Source: Pseudonocardia nigra (GTDB lineage: Bacteria; Actinomycetota; Actinomycetes; Mycobacteriales; Pseudonocardiaceae). Taken from it: 64,000 nucleotides of DNA. The notes beneath the pieces are model-generated. The model was not told the DNA's origin and made no database searches. It worked only from the letters and a program-made list of their open reading frames with translations. Position 1 is the first letter of the stretch. Every line of letters starts with the position of its first letter. Positions 1 through 7,654 of the stretch are shown here, piece after piece. The stretch lies in the NCBI RefSeq assembly GCF_019396355.1, contig NZ_JAHKRK010000010.1, forward strand, positions 16,527-80,526, read 5' to 3'. Position numbers and translations under genes: made by a program.

Positions 1-204
1 GCCACGCGGAGCAGAGCCCGGGCGGCCGCGGTCCGGCTCGGCACGGACTTCGACTGGCGGCACATCGCGCGCGCCACCGTCGACGTCTACGCCGCGGCTC
101 GCGCGAGCGGCCCGCGCGAACTCGCCCGGCCGAAGATCCCGGACGGCAACGTCCTGGCCCGCCCCGCCGAACGTCCGGAACGCCACGTTCCTGTCGCTGA
201 ATGA
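1..204 (+). CDS. Glycosyltransferase family 4 protein, C-terminal end (partial)
   Basis: Frame 1 is open from the first base to a TGA at 202-204. The 67 residues include DFDWRHIARATVDVYAAA, which resembles the last helix of GT-B family 4 glycosyltransferases, where W-x-x-I-A-x-x-T-x-x-V-Y is common. Such enzymes transfer a sugar from a nucleotide donor, usually to a polysaccharide or lipid. The donor-binding domain is outside the window, so the substrate cannot be judged. The last codons run into a terminator-like palindrome. The hexapeptide acyltransferase next door fits a polysaccharide locus. Confidence 0.6.
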   Translation, partial: ATRSRARAAAVRLGTDFDWRHIARATVDVYAAARASGPRELARPKIPDGNVLARPAERPERHVPVAE

Positions 205-216
205 CGGGAACGTGGC
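182..216. repeat. Intergenic palindrome, copy 1
   Basis: GCCACGTTCC at 182-191 is the exact reverse complement of 207-216, with a 15-nt loop. It overlaps the glycosyltransferase stop codon and lies 25 nt beyond the stop of the convergent small gene. It belongs to the eight-member family in this window and could fold as a two-way terminator, although no T-tract follows. Confidence 0.75.
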
Positions 217-240
217 TTTCCTGACACTTCTCGGGGGCCC

Positions 241-480
241 TCAGGCGGCGCGTGCCGCGTCGCCCAGGTCACTCACCTCGCCCAGGACCACGCGCAGGGC
301 CATGTCGGGGAACTCGTTCGCGAGCTCGTCGACGAGGTCCTCGCGTCCTTCGTCGAGCGCGCTGTTGACGGCGGCGATGTACTCCTCGTGCAGGAGCCGG
401 AGTCGGGTCTCGATCGTGGCGTCCACGGTCGGTTCAGCGTCGGCAGGCCCCGTGGTGTTTCCGGCCCCGTCCGATGTCAC
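241..480 (-). CDS. Small conserved-looking acidic protein, function unknown
   Basis: A 79-residue protein with a GTG start at 480. It is acidic and looks helical in its middle (IETRLRLLHEEYIAAVNSAL). I do not recognise a family. It has no membrane segment, signal peptide or cysteine. It follows the acyltransferase gene by 6 nt on the same strand, so the two are probably co-transcribed. The small size and tight spacing support a real gene, but the function is open. Confidence 0.5.
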   Translation of the reverse strand: MTSDGAGNTTGPADAEPTVDATIETRLRLLHEEYIAAVNSALDEGREDLVDELANEFPDMALRVVLGEVSDLGDAARAA

Positions 481-486
481 ATCGAT

Positions 487-1233
487 TCAGGCGGATTCGA
501 CGGTCGCCTGGACCGCCGCCGCGGTCTTCCTGGCGATGTCGGCGAGCGCTGCCCGCTCCTCCGCCGCGGCGTCGTAGTCGGCGCGCCGGTTGCGCACCAC
601 CCGCGCGGGTGCACCCACCGCCACCGAGAACGCCGGGATGTCGCCGCGCACGACGGCGTGCGCCCCCAGCACCGTGCCCCTCCCGACCCGCGTGCCCCGC
701 AGCACCGACACCTTCACCCCGAGCCAGCAGTCCGGCCCGATCCGCACCGGCGTCTTGACGATGCCCTGGTCCTTGATCGGAATGTGCACGTCGGCGGTGC
801 GGTGGTCGAAGTCGGTCACGTACACCCAGTCGGCGACGATCGTCGCGGCCCCGATCTCGACGTCGAGGTAACAGTTGATCGTGTTGTCCTTGCCCAGCAC
901 GACCTTGTCGCCGATCCGCAGCGAGCCCTCGTGGCAGCGGATCGAGTTGTCGTCGCCGATGTGCACCCAGCGGCCGATCTCCAACCGCCCGTAGCCGGGC
1001 CGGGCGTGCAGTTCCACGCGCTTGCCGAGGAACACCATGCCCCGCAGCACCACGTGGGGGTTCGCCAGCCGGAACCGCAGCAGCCGCCAGTACCGCACGA
1101 GGTACCAGGGCGTCCATGCGCGGTTGCGGAGCACCCACCGCAGCGAGGCGAGGGTGAGGAAGCGGGCCTGCCGCGGGTCCCGGCGCCCCCGTCCCCAGCG
1201 CTCGCGCAGCGGAGCGCCCCACATGCTCGTCAT
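487..1233 (-). CDS. Acyltransferase with left-handed beta-helix (hexapeptide repeats)
   Basis: A 248-residue protein of the LbetaH acyltransferase superfamily (WcaF/maltose acetyltransferase type), which O-acylates sugars with an acyl-CoA donor. Hexapeptide repeats fill roughly residues 75-225, with the typical CoA-side string VTDFDHRTADVHIPI and the C-terminal AFSVAVGAPARVVRNR. ATG 1233 (MTSMWGAPLRER) is preferred; the frame stays open upstream, but that extension is low-complexity and lies across the neighbouring intergenic region. The adjacent glycosyltransferase end suggests polysaccharide decoration. The acceptor is unknown. Confidence 0.8.
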   Translation of the reverse strand: MTSMWGAPLRERWGRGRRDPRQARFLTLASLRWVLRNRAWTPWYLVRYWRLLRFRLANPHVVLRGMVFLGKRVELHARPGYGRLEIGRWVHIGDDNSIRCHEGSLRIGDKVVLGKDNTINCYLDVEIGAATIVADWVYVTDFDHRTADVHIPIKDQGIVKTPVRIGPDCWLGVKVSVLRGTRVGRGTVLGAHAVVRGDIPAFSVAVGAPARVVRNRRADYDAAAEERAALADIARKTAAAVQATVESA

Positions 1234-1306
1234 GGCACGCGATGATGCCCGGTCACTCGCGCACCGCCGGGTTTGCCCCCGGCCCGCCGCCGGGTAGCCC
1301 GCGCCC

Positions 1307-1534
1307 GTGACGACCGAGAGCGCCCGCGGGGACAGCCCCGAAGAGGAGGACCGCGTCGTGTCGCGCCGGGTGGACAACCCGACGACGGCGACGGAGGAGG
1401 ACGAGGGCGCCTACGACGCCGCCGATCCGCTGCCCGACGGCGGCGTGGGGGACTCCTACCGGGGCGCCACCGGCGGCGTCTCCGAGCACTACGTCGAACC
1501 GAACGCCGACAGCGAGCCCACCCGCAGCGAGTGA
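1307..1534 (+). CDS. Small acidic hypothetical protein
   Basis: A 75-residue Asp/Glu-rich, low-complexity protein starting at GTG 1307, without membrane segments or a recognised domain. Its TGA overlaps the GTG of the next small frame (GTGA at 1531-1534), as often seen in translationally coupled actinobacterial genes. It is divergent from the acyltransferase gene. The composition suggests a disordered protein. Reality as a gene is likely but not certain. Confidence 0.45.
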   Translation: MTTESARGDSPEEEDRVVSRRVDNPTTATEEDEGAYDAADPLPDGGVGDSYRGATGGVSEHYVEPNADSEPTRSE

Positions 1535-1695
1535 TCACTTGCCCCGGCGAGACGCTCGCCGCCACCGCCCGGCGCCGCGTGCCCGGCGGGAAGGGCGCCC
1601 CGCTGCGGCGGGCGTGCGCGGGGGCGCTCACCGTCACCCGCGCCGGGGCCCAGCCGTCGCTGCCCGCCGCGGCGGAGCCGGCGGTGGCCGGGTGA
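1531..1695 (+). pseudogene. Ribokinase (PfkB family) C-terminal remnant
   Basis: The 54-residue frame ends with RRACAGALTVTRAGAQPSLP, which closely matches the extreme C-terminus of PfkB-family ribokinases (usual form RRACAAGALAVTRxGAQPSLP). The preceding GETLAA resembles the degraded GD-x-F catalytic motif. About 250 N-terminal residues, including the substrate-binding parts, are absent. Its TGA overlaps the start of the nucleoside hydrolase gene (GTGA). Ribokinase and nucleoside hydrolase act in sequence in ribose salvage, so this is read as the tail of a deleted rbsK. A real small coupled peptide remains possible. Confidence 0.6.
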
Positions 1696-2642
1696 GCCCG
1701 ATCCCGCTGATCATCGATACCGACCCGGGTGTCGACGACGCCGTGGCGATCATGCTCGCGCTGGCGTCCCCGGAGGTTGAGCTGCGCGCGGTCACCACCG
1801 TGTTCGGCAACGTCCCGCTGGACCGCACCACCGCCAACGCCGGCCGTGTCCTCGCCCTCTGCGGGCGCTCCGACGTACCGGTGGCCGCGGGCGCCGCGCG
1901 CCCGCTCGTGCACCCGCAGCGGGAGCGGGCCGAGTCCTGGCACGGCGGCGACGGCCTCGGCGGACGCGCCGCGACGCTGCCCGCCCCCGCCGCCGAACCC
2001 GACCCGCGCGGCGCCGTCGCGCTGATGGCGGACGTCCTGCGGGCAGCGACCGAGCCCGTGACGATCGCCCCGATCGGGCCGCTGACCAACGTCGCGCTCC
2101 TGCTCGCCGTGCACCCGGAGCTCGTGCCGCGGATCGGACGCATCGTGGTGATGGGCGGGTCGCTGGGCGGCGGCAACACCGGCGCCGGCTTCGGTGGCGT
2201 GGCGGAGTTCAACGCCCTCTGCGACCCCGAGGCGGCGCACCGCGTGCTCACACAGTCCGAGGTCCCGGTCACGCTGGTACCGCTGGACCTCACGCTGCGG
2301 TGCCCGGCGGGGCCCGACTGGCTCGACGGGCTCGCCGCCGCGGGCCCGCGCTGCGCCGCGCTGGCCCAGGTGATCGCCCACTACCGCGCCGCTTACCGCG
2401 CCAGGTACGGGGTGGACGCCGTGGCGCTGCACGACGCGGTCGCCGTGCTGGAGGCGGTGCTTCCCGGCTCGCTGACCACCACCTCGACACCGATCGCGGT
2501 GGCCTGCGACCTCGGTCCCGCCCGCGGCGCCACGGTGGCGGTGCCGGACGGGCCGCCGGTGCACGTGGCGCTCGACGCCGACACCGGCGCGGTGCTCGCC
2601 GAGGTGCTGGCCCGCCTGGGCATGGTGGACGGGCTGGGATGA
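1692..2642 (+). CDS. Nucleoside hydrolase (IunH/RihA-type)
   Basis: A 316-residue inosine-uridine preferring nucleoside hydrolase, which cleaves ribonucleosides into base and ribose in the cytoplasm. The N-terminal IIDTDPGVDDAVAI is the calcium-binding DTDPGxDDA signature. The internal VVMGGSLGGGN and the C-terminal ALHDAVAV, which carries the late metal-ligand Asp, are also present. GTG 1692 is chosen because the protein begins directly before the signature. It overlaps the ribokinase remnant upstream. Base specificity cannot be read from the sequence. Confidence 0.92.
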   Translation: MSPIPLIIDTDPGVDDAVAIMLALASPEVELRAVTTVFGNVPLDRTTANAGRVLALCGRSDVPVAAGAARPLVHPQRERAESWHGGDGLGGRAATLPAPAAEPDPRGAVALMADVLRAATEPVTIAPIGPLTNVALLLAVHPELVPRIGRIVVMGGSLGGGNTGAGFGGVAEFNALCDPEAAHRVLTQSEVPVTLVPLDLTLRCPAGPDWLDGLAAAGPRCAALAQVIAHYRAAYRARYGVDAVALHDAVAVLEAVLPGSLTTTSTPIAVACDLGPARGATVAVPDGPPVHVALDADTGAVLAEVLARLGMVDGLG

Positions 2643-2648
2643 CGCGGC

Positions 2649-3275
2649 TCAGGCCAGCCCGTGCTCGATGGCGTAGCGCACCAGCGCAGCCCGGCCGCTG
2701 ACCTGCAGCTTGCGCAGCATGTTCTGCACGTGGTTCTCCACGGTGCGCGGGGAGAGCACCAGCCGGCCGGCGATCTGGCGGGCCGTGAGCCCCTCGACCA
2801 CCAGCCGCAGCACGTCGGCCTCCCGCTCGGTGAGCCGCCGCGCACCCTCCTGCGGGTCGAGCGGCCTGCCGAACCGCTCCAGCACGACCTCGGCGAGGCC
2901 GGGGCTGAACACCGCCTCACCGCACGCGGTGCGCGCTAGTGCATCGGCGGCCGTCCCCGCCGCCGTGACGAGATGGCTGGTGGCGCCCGCCCGCACTGCC
3001 GCGAGGACGACGGCGTGGTCGGGCGCGGCCGACAGGGTCAGCACCCGTGCCGAGGGCACGGCCGCACTGACGGACTCGACCGCGGACAGCGCGTCGGGGG
3101 CGGCGTCGAGGTCGACCACGACGACCTGGGGCTGCCGCTCCGTCACCACCCGGACCGCCTCCGCGGGCGCGGCGGTGGCCAGCAGCGTGACGCCCGGCCT
3201 GCGCACCATCTCCTCGGCGTGCCGGCCGACCGTGGCTGCGGCGACGAGCACCACGGTGACGGGCCGGACGATCAT
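2649..3275 (-). CDS. Atypical LuxR-type response regulator lacking key receiver residues
   Basis: A 208-residue protein with a receiver-like domain (about residues 1-125) and a C-terminal LuxR/NarL helix-turn-helix (LTEREADVLRLVVEGLTARQ). Compared with the paralogue at 3362-4021, the acidic pair VVDD is VAAA here and the conserved Lys of YLVKS is Thr (HLVTA). The presumed phospho-acceptor Asp (VVVVDLD) is kept. Such receivers often work without normal phosphorylation. ATG 3275 has GGGAGG 9 nt upstream. It follows the sensor kinase operon by 86 nt and may act on the same genes. Confidence 0.85.
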   Translation of the reverse strand: MIVRPVTVVLVAAATVGRHAEEMVRRPGVTLLATAAPAEAVRVVTERQPQVVVVDLDAAPDALSAVESVSAAVPSARVLTLSAAPDHAVVLAAVRAGATSHLVTAAGTAADALARTACGEAVFSPGLAEVVLERFGRPLDPQEGARRLTEREADVLRLVVEGLTARQIAGRLVLSPRTVENHVQNMLRKLQVSGRAALVRYAIEHGLA

Positions 3276-3361
3276 GTCGGTGATCCTCCCAAGGAGGGAT
3301 GGCCGGCGGAGGCCGTTCGCGTGTGACCACCCGTTCAGCCGTACCCCGTCACCATCAGTGA

Positions 3362-4021
3362 TCACTCGTCGGCGAGGCCCTGCTCGATCGCGTACCGGAC
3401 GAGCTGCGCGCGGTTGTGCAGCTGCAGCTTGCGCAAGGTGTTCTGCACGTGGCTCTCGACGGTGCGGTGCGACACGACGAGCCGCTCCCCGATCTGCTTC
3501 GCGGTGAGTCCCTTGGCCACCAGCCGCAGCACCTCCGTCTCCCGGTCGGTGAGCGCGGGCGCCGCGCCGTCCGGCCCCGGCGGCTCCCCGGCCAGGCGCC
3601 GGTACTCTCCGAGCACGAGCCCCGCGAGTCCGGGTGTGAACACGGGGAAGCCATCGGCCGTGCGGCGGACGGCCGCGAGCAGCTCCTCGGCACTCGCCGA
3701 CTTCACCAGGTAGCCGGTGGCGCCCGCCTTCACCGCCTCCAGGACGTCGGTGTGCTCACCGCTGGCCGAGAGCACGAGGACCTTCGTGTCGGGCAGCTTC
3801 GCGAGGATGCCCTCGATCGCCGCGACGCCCGAGGTCGCCCCCAGGTTGAGGTCCATCAGCACCACCCGCGGCCGGGCGGCGGGCGCGATCCGCACCGCGG
3901 CGTCCGCGTCGGGCGCCGTGGCGACGACCTTCAGTCCGCGCTCGGTCAGGTCGCGCGCCACCCCCTCCCGCCAGATCGGGTGGTCGTCCACGACCATCAC
4001 CGTGATCTCGCCGTCCGTCAT
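3362..4021 (-). CDS. LuxR/NarL family response regulator
   Basis: A 219-residue response regulator. The receiver shows VVDDHP (acidic pocket), LMDLNLG (phospho-acceptor Asp) and YLVKS (conserved Lys). The C-terminal LTDRETEVLRLVAKGLTAKQ begins the LuxR DNA-binding domain. Its ATG overlaps the stop of the histidine kinase gene (ATGA at 4018-4021), so kinase and regulator are almost certainly cognate and co-translated. The target genes are not evident here. Confidence 0.93.
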   Translation of the reverse strand: MTDGEITVMVVDDHPIWREGVARDLTERGLKVVATAPDADAAVRIAPAARPRVVLMDLNLGATSGVAAIEGILAKLPDTKVLVLSASGEHTDVLEAVKAGATGYLVKSASAEELLAAVRRTADGFPVFTPGLAGLVLGEYRRLAGEPPGPDGAAPALTDRETEVLRLVAKGLTAKQIGERLVVSHRTVESHVQNTLRKLQLHNRAQLVRYAIEQGLADE

Positions 4022-5169
4022 GTCCTCACCTTCCGCGGGATCCTGACGATCCACTCGGTGCCGCGGTCCGGCCCGGTGTCGCAGGTGATCGTTCCTCCCA
4101 GGTCGAGCACGCGGCCGCGCATGGAGCGGGCCACGCCGAGCCTGCCCTCGGCCTCGGCGGCGGCCAGCCGGCCGCCGGGGATCCCGGGACCCTCGTCGCG
4201 CACGCTGATCTCGATGCCGTCGCCCAGGTCCTCGAGCAGCACCCACGCCGGCGCGTCCGGCCCGACGTGCAGCGCCACGTTCGCCAGTGCCGCTCCGACC
4301 ACGCGGCTGAGCTCGTCGACGACGGGGGCCGGGAGCTCGACGGGGTGCGCCGGCGTCGAGACGCTGACCCGCGCCGACGCCAGCATCCGCAACGCCGCGG
4401 CGAGGTCGCGCCTGCCGTGCGCGTCGACGAGCGCCGGCCCGGTCGTCAGCAGCGTGCGCAGGGCGAACTCCTGTTCCCCGGCGATCGCGCCGAGCTCGCC
4501 CGCGGCGCCGCCGAGCTCCGCGCCGCGCCGCCGCACGAAGCCGAGCACCTGCAGCACCCCGTCGTGCACGGCCCTGGCCAGGCGTTCCCGCTCCGACGCC
4601 GCGGCCTCGGCGGCGATCGCCTCCCGGAGCCGTTCCGCGGAGCGGCGCAACACGGTGGAGGCGAAGCCGATCGTCAGCCCGGCCAGCGCGAGGAGCTGGA
4701 TGTCGGCGAGCTCGGCCTGCAGCCGCGCCTGGAACACCACGAGCGCCGCCGACACCGCCGCCGCCCCCGCCAGGCCGCCGGGCACGCCGAACGCGATCGC
4801 GCAGGCGAGCACGGCGGCGGGCGTCCAGATCGAGCCCATCACCGGGGCGTCCTGGGCGAGCTGCGCCGGGGTCTGCACCAGCGGCGTGGTGCCCATGATC
4901 GCCACGGTGACCACGACGTCGACGACCGCGAGCCGCCCGCGCCGCTTCCGGAGAGCGGGCCGGGAACCGAGGTAGGCGTACCCGGTGAGAGCGGTCCACA
5001 GGGTCATCGCCCCGAGCACGGCGACCGCGCCCAGCGGGGAGGCGTACTCGTCGAGGGCGAGCAGGACCCCGACGACGGCGCTGACCAGCGTCAGCACCCG
5101 GTAGAAGAGCATGCCGCGCCAGAGCGACTCGAGCGGCCGCTCGGTGTCGGCGGCCGTGGGGGCGGTCAT
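4018..5169 (-). CDS. Membrane sensor histidine kinase (MacS-like)
   Basis: A 383-residue histidine kinase. About five membrane segments occupy residues 15-170. The dimerisation/phospho-acceptor helix follows with RLARAVHDGVLQVLGF (His at the H-D-G motif), then a HATPase domain with SVRDEGPGIPGGRL. The layout matches the actinobacterial MacS-type kinases of the NarX/DesK group, which pair with LuxR-type regulators, as here. There is no periplasmic sensor domain, so it probably senses membrane state or a lipophilic signal. The MacS assignment rests on layout only. Confidence 0.88.
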   Translation of the reverse strand: MTAPTAADTERPLESLWRGMLFYRVLTLVSAVVGVLLALDEYASPLGAVAVLGAMTLWTALTGYAYLGSRPALRKRRGRLAVVDVVVTVAIMGTTPLVQTPAQLAQDAPVMGSIWTPAAVLACAIAFGVPGGLAGAAAVSAALVVFQARLQAELADIQLLALAGLTIGFASTVLRRSAERLREAIAAEAAASERERLARAVHDGVLQVLGFVRRRGAELGGAAGELGAIAGEQEFALRTLLTTGPALVDAHGRRDLAAALRMLASARVSVSTPAHPVELPAPVVDELSRVVGAALANVALHVGPDAPAWVLLEDLGDGIEISVRDEGPGIPGGRLAAAEAEGRLGVARSMRGRVLDLGGTITCDTGPDRGTEWIVRIPRKVRT

Positions 5170-5213
5170 GGCCCCATCCTCGCCGAGCGGCCGCGCCGCC
5201 CGGATCAGTAGGC

Positions 5214-6170
5214 CTACGGGTTCTTAGTACCGGTGACGAGCGCGTTGTAGAACCACCCTCGCGGCACGACCCGCGACAGCACGTTCGCGTCCAGCCAGGA
5301 CAGCCGCTGCCAGCTGCGGTAGGCGAACATCGCCCAGCCCATCCCCAGCTTCCCCGGCGGCACGGCGGCCTCGAACGTGCGCACCGGCCAGCCGAGCATG
5401 GCGGCGGTGAACTCCTCGGTGACGACCCGGACGTCGCGGGCGCCCGCCCGCCGGGCGGTGTCCTCCAGCTGCGCCGGGTCGAACGTGTGGATGTCGACGA
5501 CGGCCTCCAGGGCCGCAGCGCGCGAGGACTCGTCGAGCTCCTCCTGCGGGCGGCGCCACCCCTGCAACGGAGGGAGCCGGGTGATCGTCGTGGTGGCCTT
5601 CCACGTGAGTGCCCCGAGGCGGCGGGCGTAGAAGTCGCCGACCGTGGTGGGTTCGCCGGCGAACACGAACCGGCCGCCGGGCTTGAGCACCCGCAGGACC
5701 TCGCGCAGGGCGAGCTCGACGTCCGGGATGTGGTGCAGCACCGCGTGCCCCACCACCAGGTCGAACGTGGCGTCGTCGTAGGGGATCCGCTCGGCGTCGG
5801 CCACCCGGCCGTCCACGTCGAGGCCGAGGTGCTCGGCGTTGCGCAGCGCGGCCTGCACCATGCCCGGGGACAGGTCGGTGACCGAGCCACGCTTCGCCAG
5901 GCCGGCCTGCATCAGGTTGAGCAGGAAGAACCCGGTGCCGCTGCCCAGCTCAAGCGCGCGCTCGTAGGGCCAGTCCGCGTCGCCCGCGGCGTAGCGGAAG
6001 CGGTCGGCCGCGTAGGTGATGCAGCGCTCGTCGTAGGAGATGGACCACTTGTCGTCGTAGGTCCCGGCCTCCCAGTCGTGGTAGAGGACGTTGGCCAGCT
6101 TCGGGTCCTGCCGGGCGGCCGCCACCTCCTCGGCGGTGGCGTGCGGGCGCGGCGCCGGGTCCGTACTCAT
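5214..6170 (-). CDS. Class I SAM-dependent methyltransferase
   Basis: A 318-residue methyltransferase with the Rossmann motif ALELGSGTGFFLLNL (SAM-binding motif I), VTDLSPGM, FDLVVGHAVLHHIPD (motif IV region) and LKPGGRFVFAGEP. The C-terminal third is longer than the core fold and probably binds substrate. ATG 6170 (MSTDPAPRPH) is chosen because residues from there on look like ordinary protein, while the upstream extension is Arg/Pro-rich shadow. It stands alone between the kinase operon and a Uma2 gene. The substrate is unknown. Confidence 0.85.
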   Translation of the reverse strand: MSTDPAPRPHATAEEVAAARQDPKLANVLYHDWEAGTYDDKWSISYDERCITYAADRFRYAAGDADWPYERALELGSGTGFFLLNLMQAGLAKRGSVTDLSPGMVQAALRNAEHLGLDVDGRVADAERIPYDDATFDLVVGHAVLHHIPDVELALREVLRVLKPGGRFVFAGEPTTVGDFYARRLGALTWKATTTITRLPPLQGWRRPQEELDESSRAAALEAVVDIHTFDPAQLEDTARRAGARDVRVVTEEFTAAMLGWPVRTFEAAVPPGKLGMGWAMFAYRSWQRLSWLDANVLSRVVPRGWFYNALVTGTKNP

Positions 6171-6205
6171 GAGTAGGAGCGTAAACGGGCCTACCATTCC
6201 GCCTG

Positions 6206-6778
6206 ATGGTGGACGCACACGCGGTCGAGGTGCCCTCCGGCGGCTGGACGGTCGACGACCTGGACAGCTGGCCGGAGTCACACGTGCGCTACGAACTGAC
6301 CGACGGGGCCCTCACCGTGTCACCCTCACCGTCCAGCCTGCACCAGGCCGTGTCCGGTCGGCTGTTCGCGCGGCTGGACGCGGTCGCCCCGGCGCCGCTG
6401 GCCGTCACCCAGGCCGTGGAGATCCGCTTCGCCCGGCAGCTGACCCGCGTTCCGGATCTGCTCGTCGTGCACTCAGACGAGCCGGGGCGGCACTGGTTCG
6501 CCCCGGCCGAGGTACTGCTCGCCGTCGAGATCGAGTCCCCGGGCTCGCACACGGAGGACAGATTCACCAAGCCGGCGATCTACGCTCGGCACGGCATCCC
6601 GCACTTCTGGCGCATCGAACTCGACCCGCTGCGGGTGCGCGTGTTCCGGCCGGGCCACGGGGACCGCTACGAGGAAGCCGAGCCGATCGACGAGGAGCGA
6701 CTCAAGGTCGGCGAGCCGTTCCCCGTCGACCTCGCGCTCGCCGACATCCTCCCGGGATGGGCCCGGCGCGCCGAATGA
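6206..6778 (+). CDS. Uma2 family (DUF820) restriction-endonuclease-like protein
   Basis: A 190-residue Uma2/DUF820 protein of the PD-(D/E)XK nuclease fold. The expected strand order is visible: RYELTDGALTVSPSPSSLHQ near the N-terminus, then RVPDLLVV (catalytic Asp), LLAVEIESPGS (acidic residue of the E-x-x core) and KPAIYARHGIPHFWRIE (Lys and the conserved Y-x-x-x-G-I-x-x-Y/F-W). The active-site residues look intact. The family is common in actinobacteria and cyanobacteria, and its biological role is unclear. Confidence 0.9.
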   Translation: MVDAHAVEVPSGGWTVDDLDSWPESHVRYELTDGALTVSPSPSSLHQAVSGRLFARLDAVAPAPLAVTQAVEIRFARQLTRVPDLLVVHSDEPGRHWFAPAEVLLAVEIESPGSHTEDRFTKPAIYARHGIPHFWRIELDPLRVRVFRPGHGDRYEEAEPIDEERLKVGEPFPVDLALADILPGWARRAE

Positions 6779-7558
6779 TCAGCGCCCGGTGAACCGCGCC
6801 TTGCCCGGCCCGCTCTCCACGAACGAGGTCATGCCGGTCTGCCGGTCCTCCGTGGCGAACAGCGCCGCGAACATCTCGGCCTCCAGATCCAGACCGGTGC
6901 GCAGGTCGACGTCGAGTCCGCCGTCGATCGCCTTCTTCGCGGCCGCCAGCGCCACGGCGGGACCGTTCGCGAACTGCTCGGCCCACCGCCGGGCGGCGGC
7001 GTAGACCTCGTCGGCGGGCACCACCTCGTCCACGAGCCCGATGGCGAGTGCCTCCTCCGCGCCGACCATCCGACCCGTGAAGATCAGGTCCTTGGCCCGC
7101 GCCGGGCCGATCAGCCGCGCCATCCGCTGGGTGCCGCCGCCGCCGGGGATGATCCCCAGCAGGATCTCCGGCTGCCCGAGCTTGGCGTTGTCGCCGCAGA
7201 CCCGCCGGTCGCAGCCCAGCGCCACCTCCATACCGCCGCCGAGCGCGTAGCCGGTGATCGCGGCGACCGTCGGCTTCGGGACTTCCGACAGCGCCCCGAA
7301 ACAGGCCGAGAGCCTGCGCGCGACCGGCGCCATGTCCGCGTAGGACATGCCGGCCATCTCCTTGACGTCGGCGCCGGCGGCGAACACCTTCTCGCCGCCG
7401 TACACGATCACCGCGCGCACGTCGGCCCGCCGCGTGGCCTCCTCGGCACACGCCTTCAGCTCCTCCTGGACCTGCCGGCTGAACGCGTTCATCGGTGGCC
7501 GTTCCAGCCGGATCGTGCCGATGCCGCCGTCGACCTCAAGGTTCACGAATTCGCCCAC
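6779..7558 (-). CDS. Enoyl-CoA hydratase/isomerase (crotonase family)
   Basis: A 259-residue crotonase, which hydrates trans-2-enoyl-CoA in beta-oxidation or related routes. Oxyanion-hole segments are seen in KVFAAGADVKEM and ITGYALGGGMEVALGCD, and the substrate loop in PEILLGIIPGGGGTQRMARL. GTG 7558 is used. An upstream in-frame ATG at 7594 would place the N-terminus inside the palindrome at 7581-7633, which is unlikely. It is convergent with the Uma2 gene, with almost no gap. Confidence 0.9.
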   Translation of the reverse strand: MGEFVNLEVDGGIGTIRLERPPMNAFSRQVQEELKACAEEATRRADVRAVIVYGGEKVFAAGADVKEMAGMSYADMAPVARRLSACFGALSEVPKPTVAAITGYALGGGMEVALGCDRRVCGDNAKLGQPEILLGIIPGGGGTQRMARLIGPARAKDLIFTGRMVGAEEALAIGLVDEVVPADEVYAAARRWAEQFANGPAVALAAAKKAIDGGLDVDLRTGLDLEAEMFAALFATEDRQTGMTSFVESGPGKARFTGR

Positions 7559-7580
7559 GCCCGGCACCCTACGGCCTCGC

Positions 7581-7633
7581 TGCAGCAAAGCCACTTTCCT
7601 GCAACGAGGTTGCGTGAAAGTGGCTTTGCTGCA
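7581..7633. repeat. Intergenic palindrome, copy 2
   Basis: TGCAGCAAAGCCACTTTC at 7581-7598 is perfectly reverse-complementary to 7616-7633 over 18 bp with a 17-nt loop. It lies 22 nt past the stop of the ABC ATPase gene and upstream of the enoyl-CoA hydratase start. A terminator role for the ATPase gene is plausible. Confidence 0.85.
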
Positions 7634-7654
7634 ACGGCGGCGGCGGGTTCGGGG

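Noticed and set aside
7559..7594. Upstream start of the enoyl-CoA hydratase (MALLQRGRRVPG)
   Set aside because: These codons lie in the palindrome at 7581-7633; GTG 7558 begins directly before the crotonase fold.
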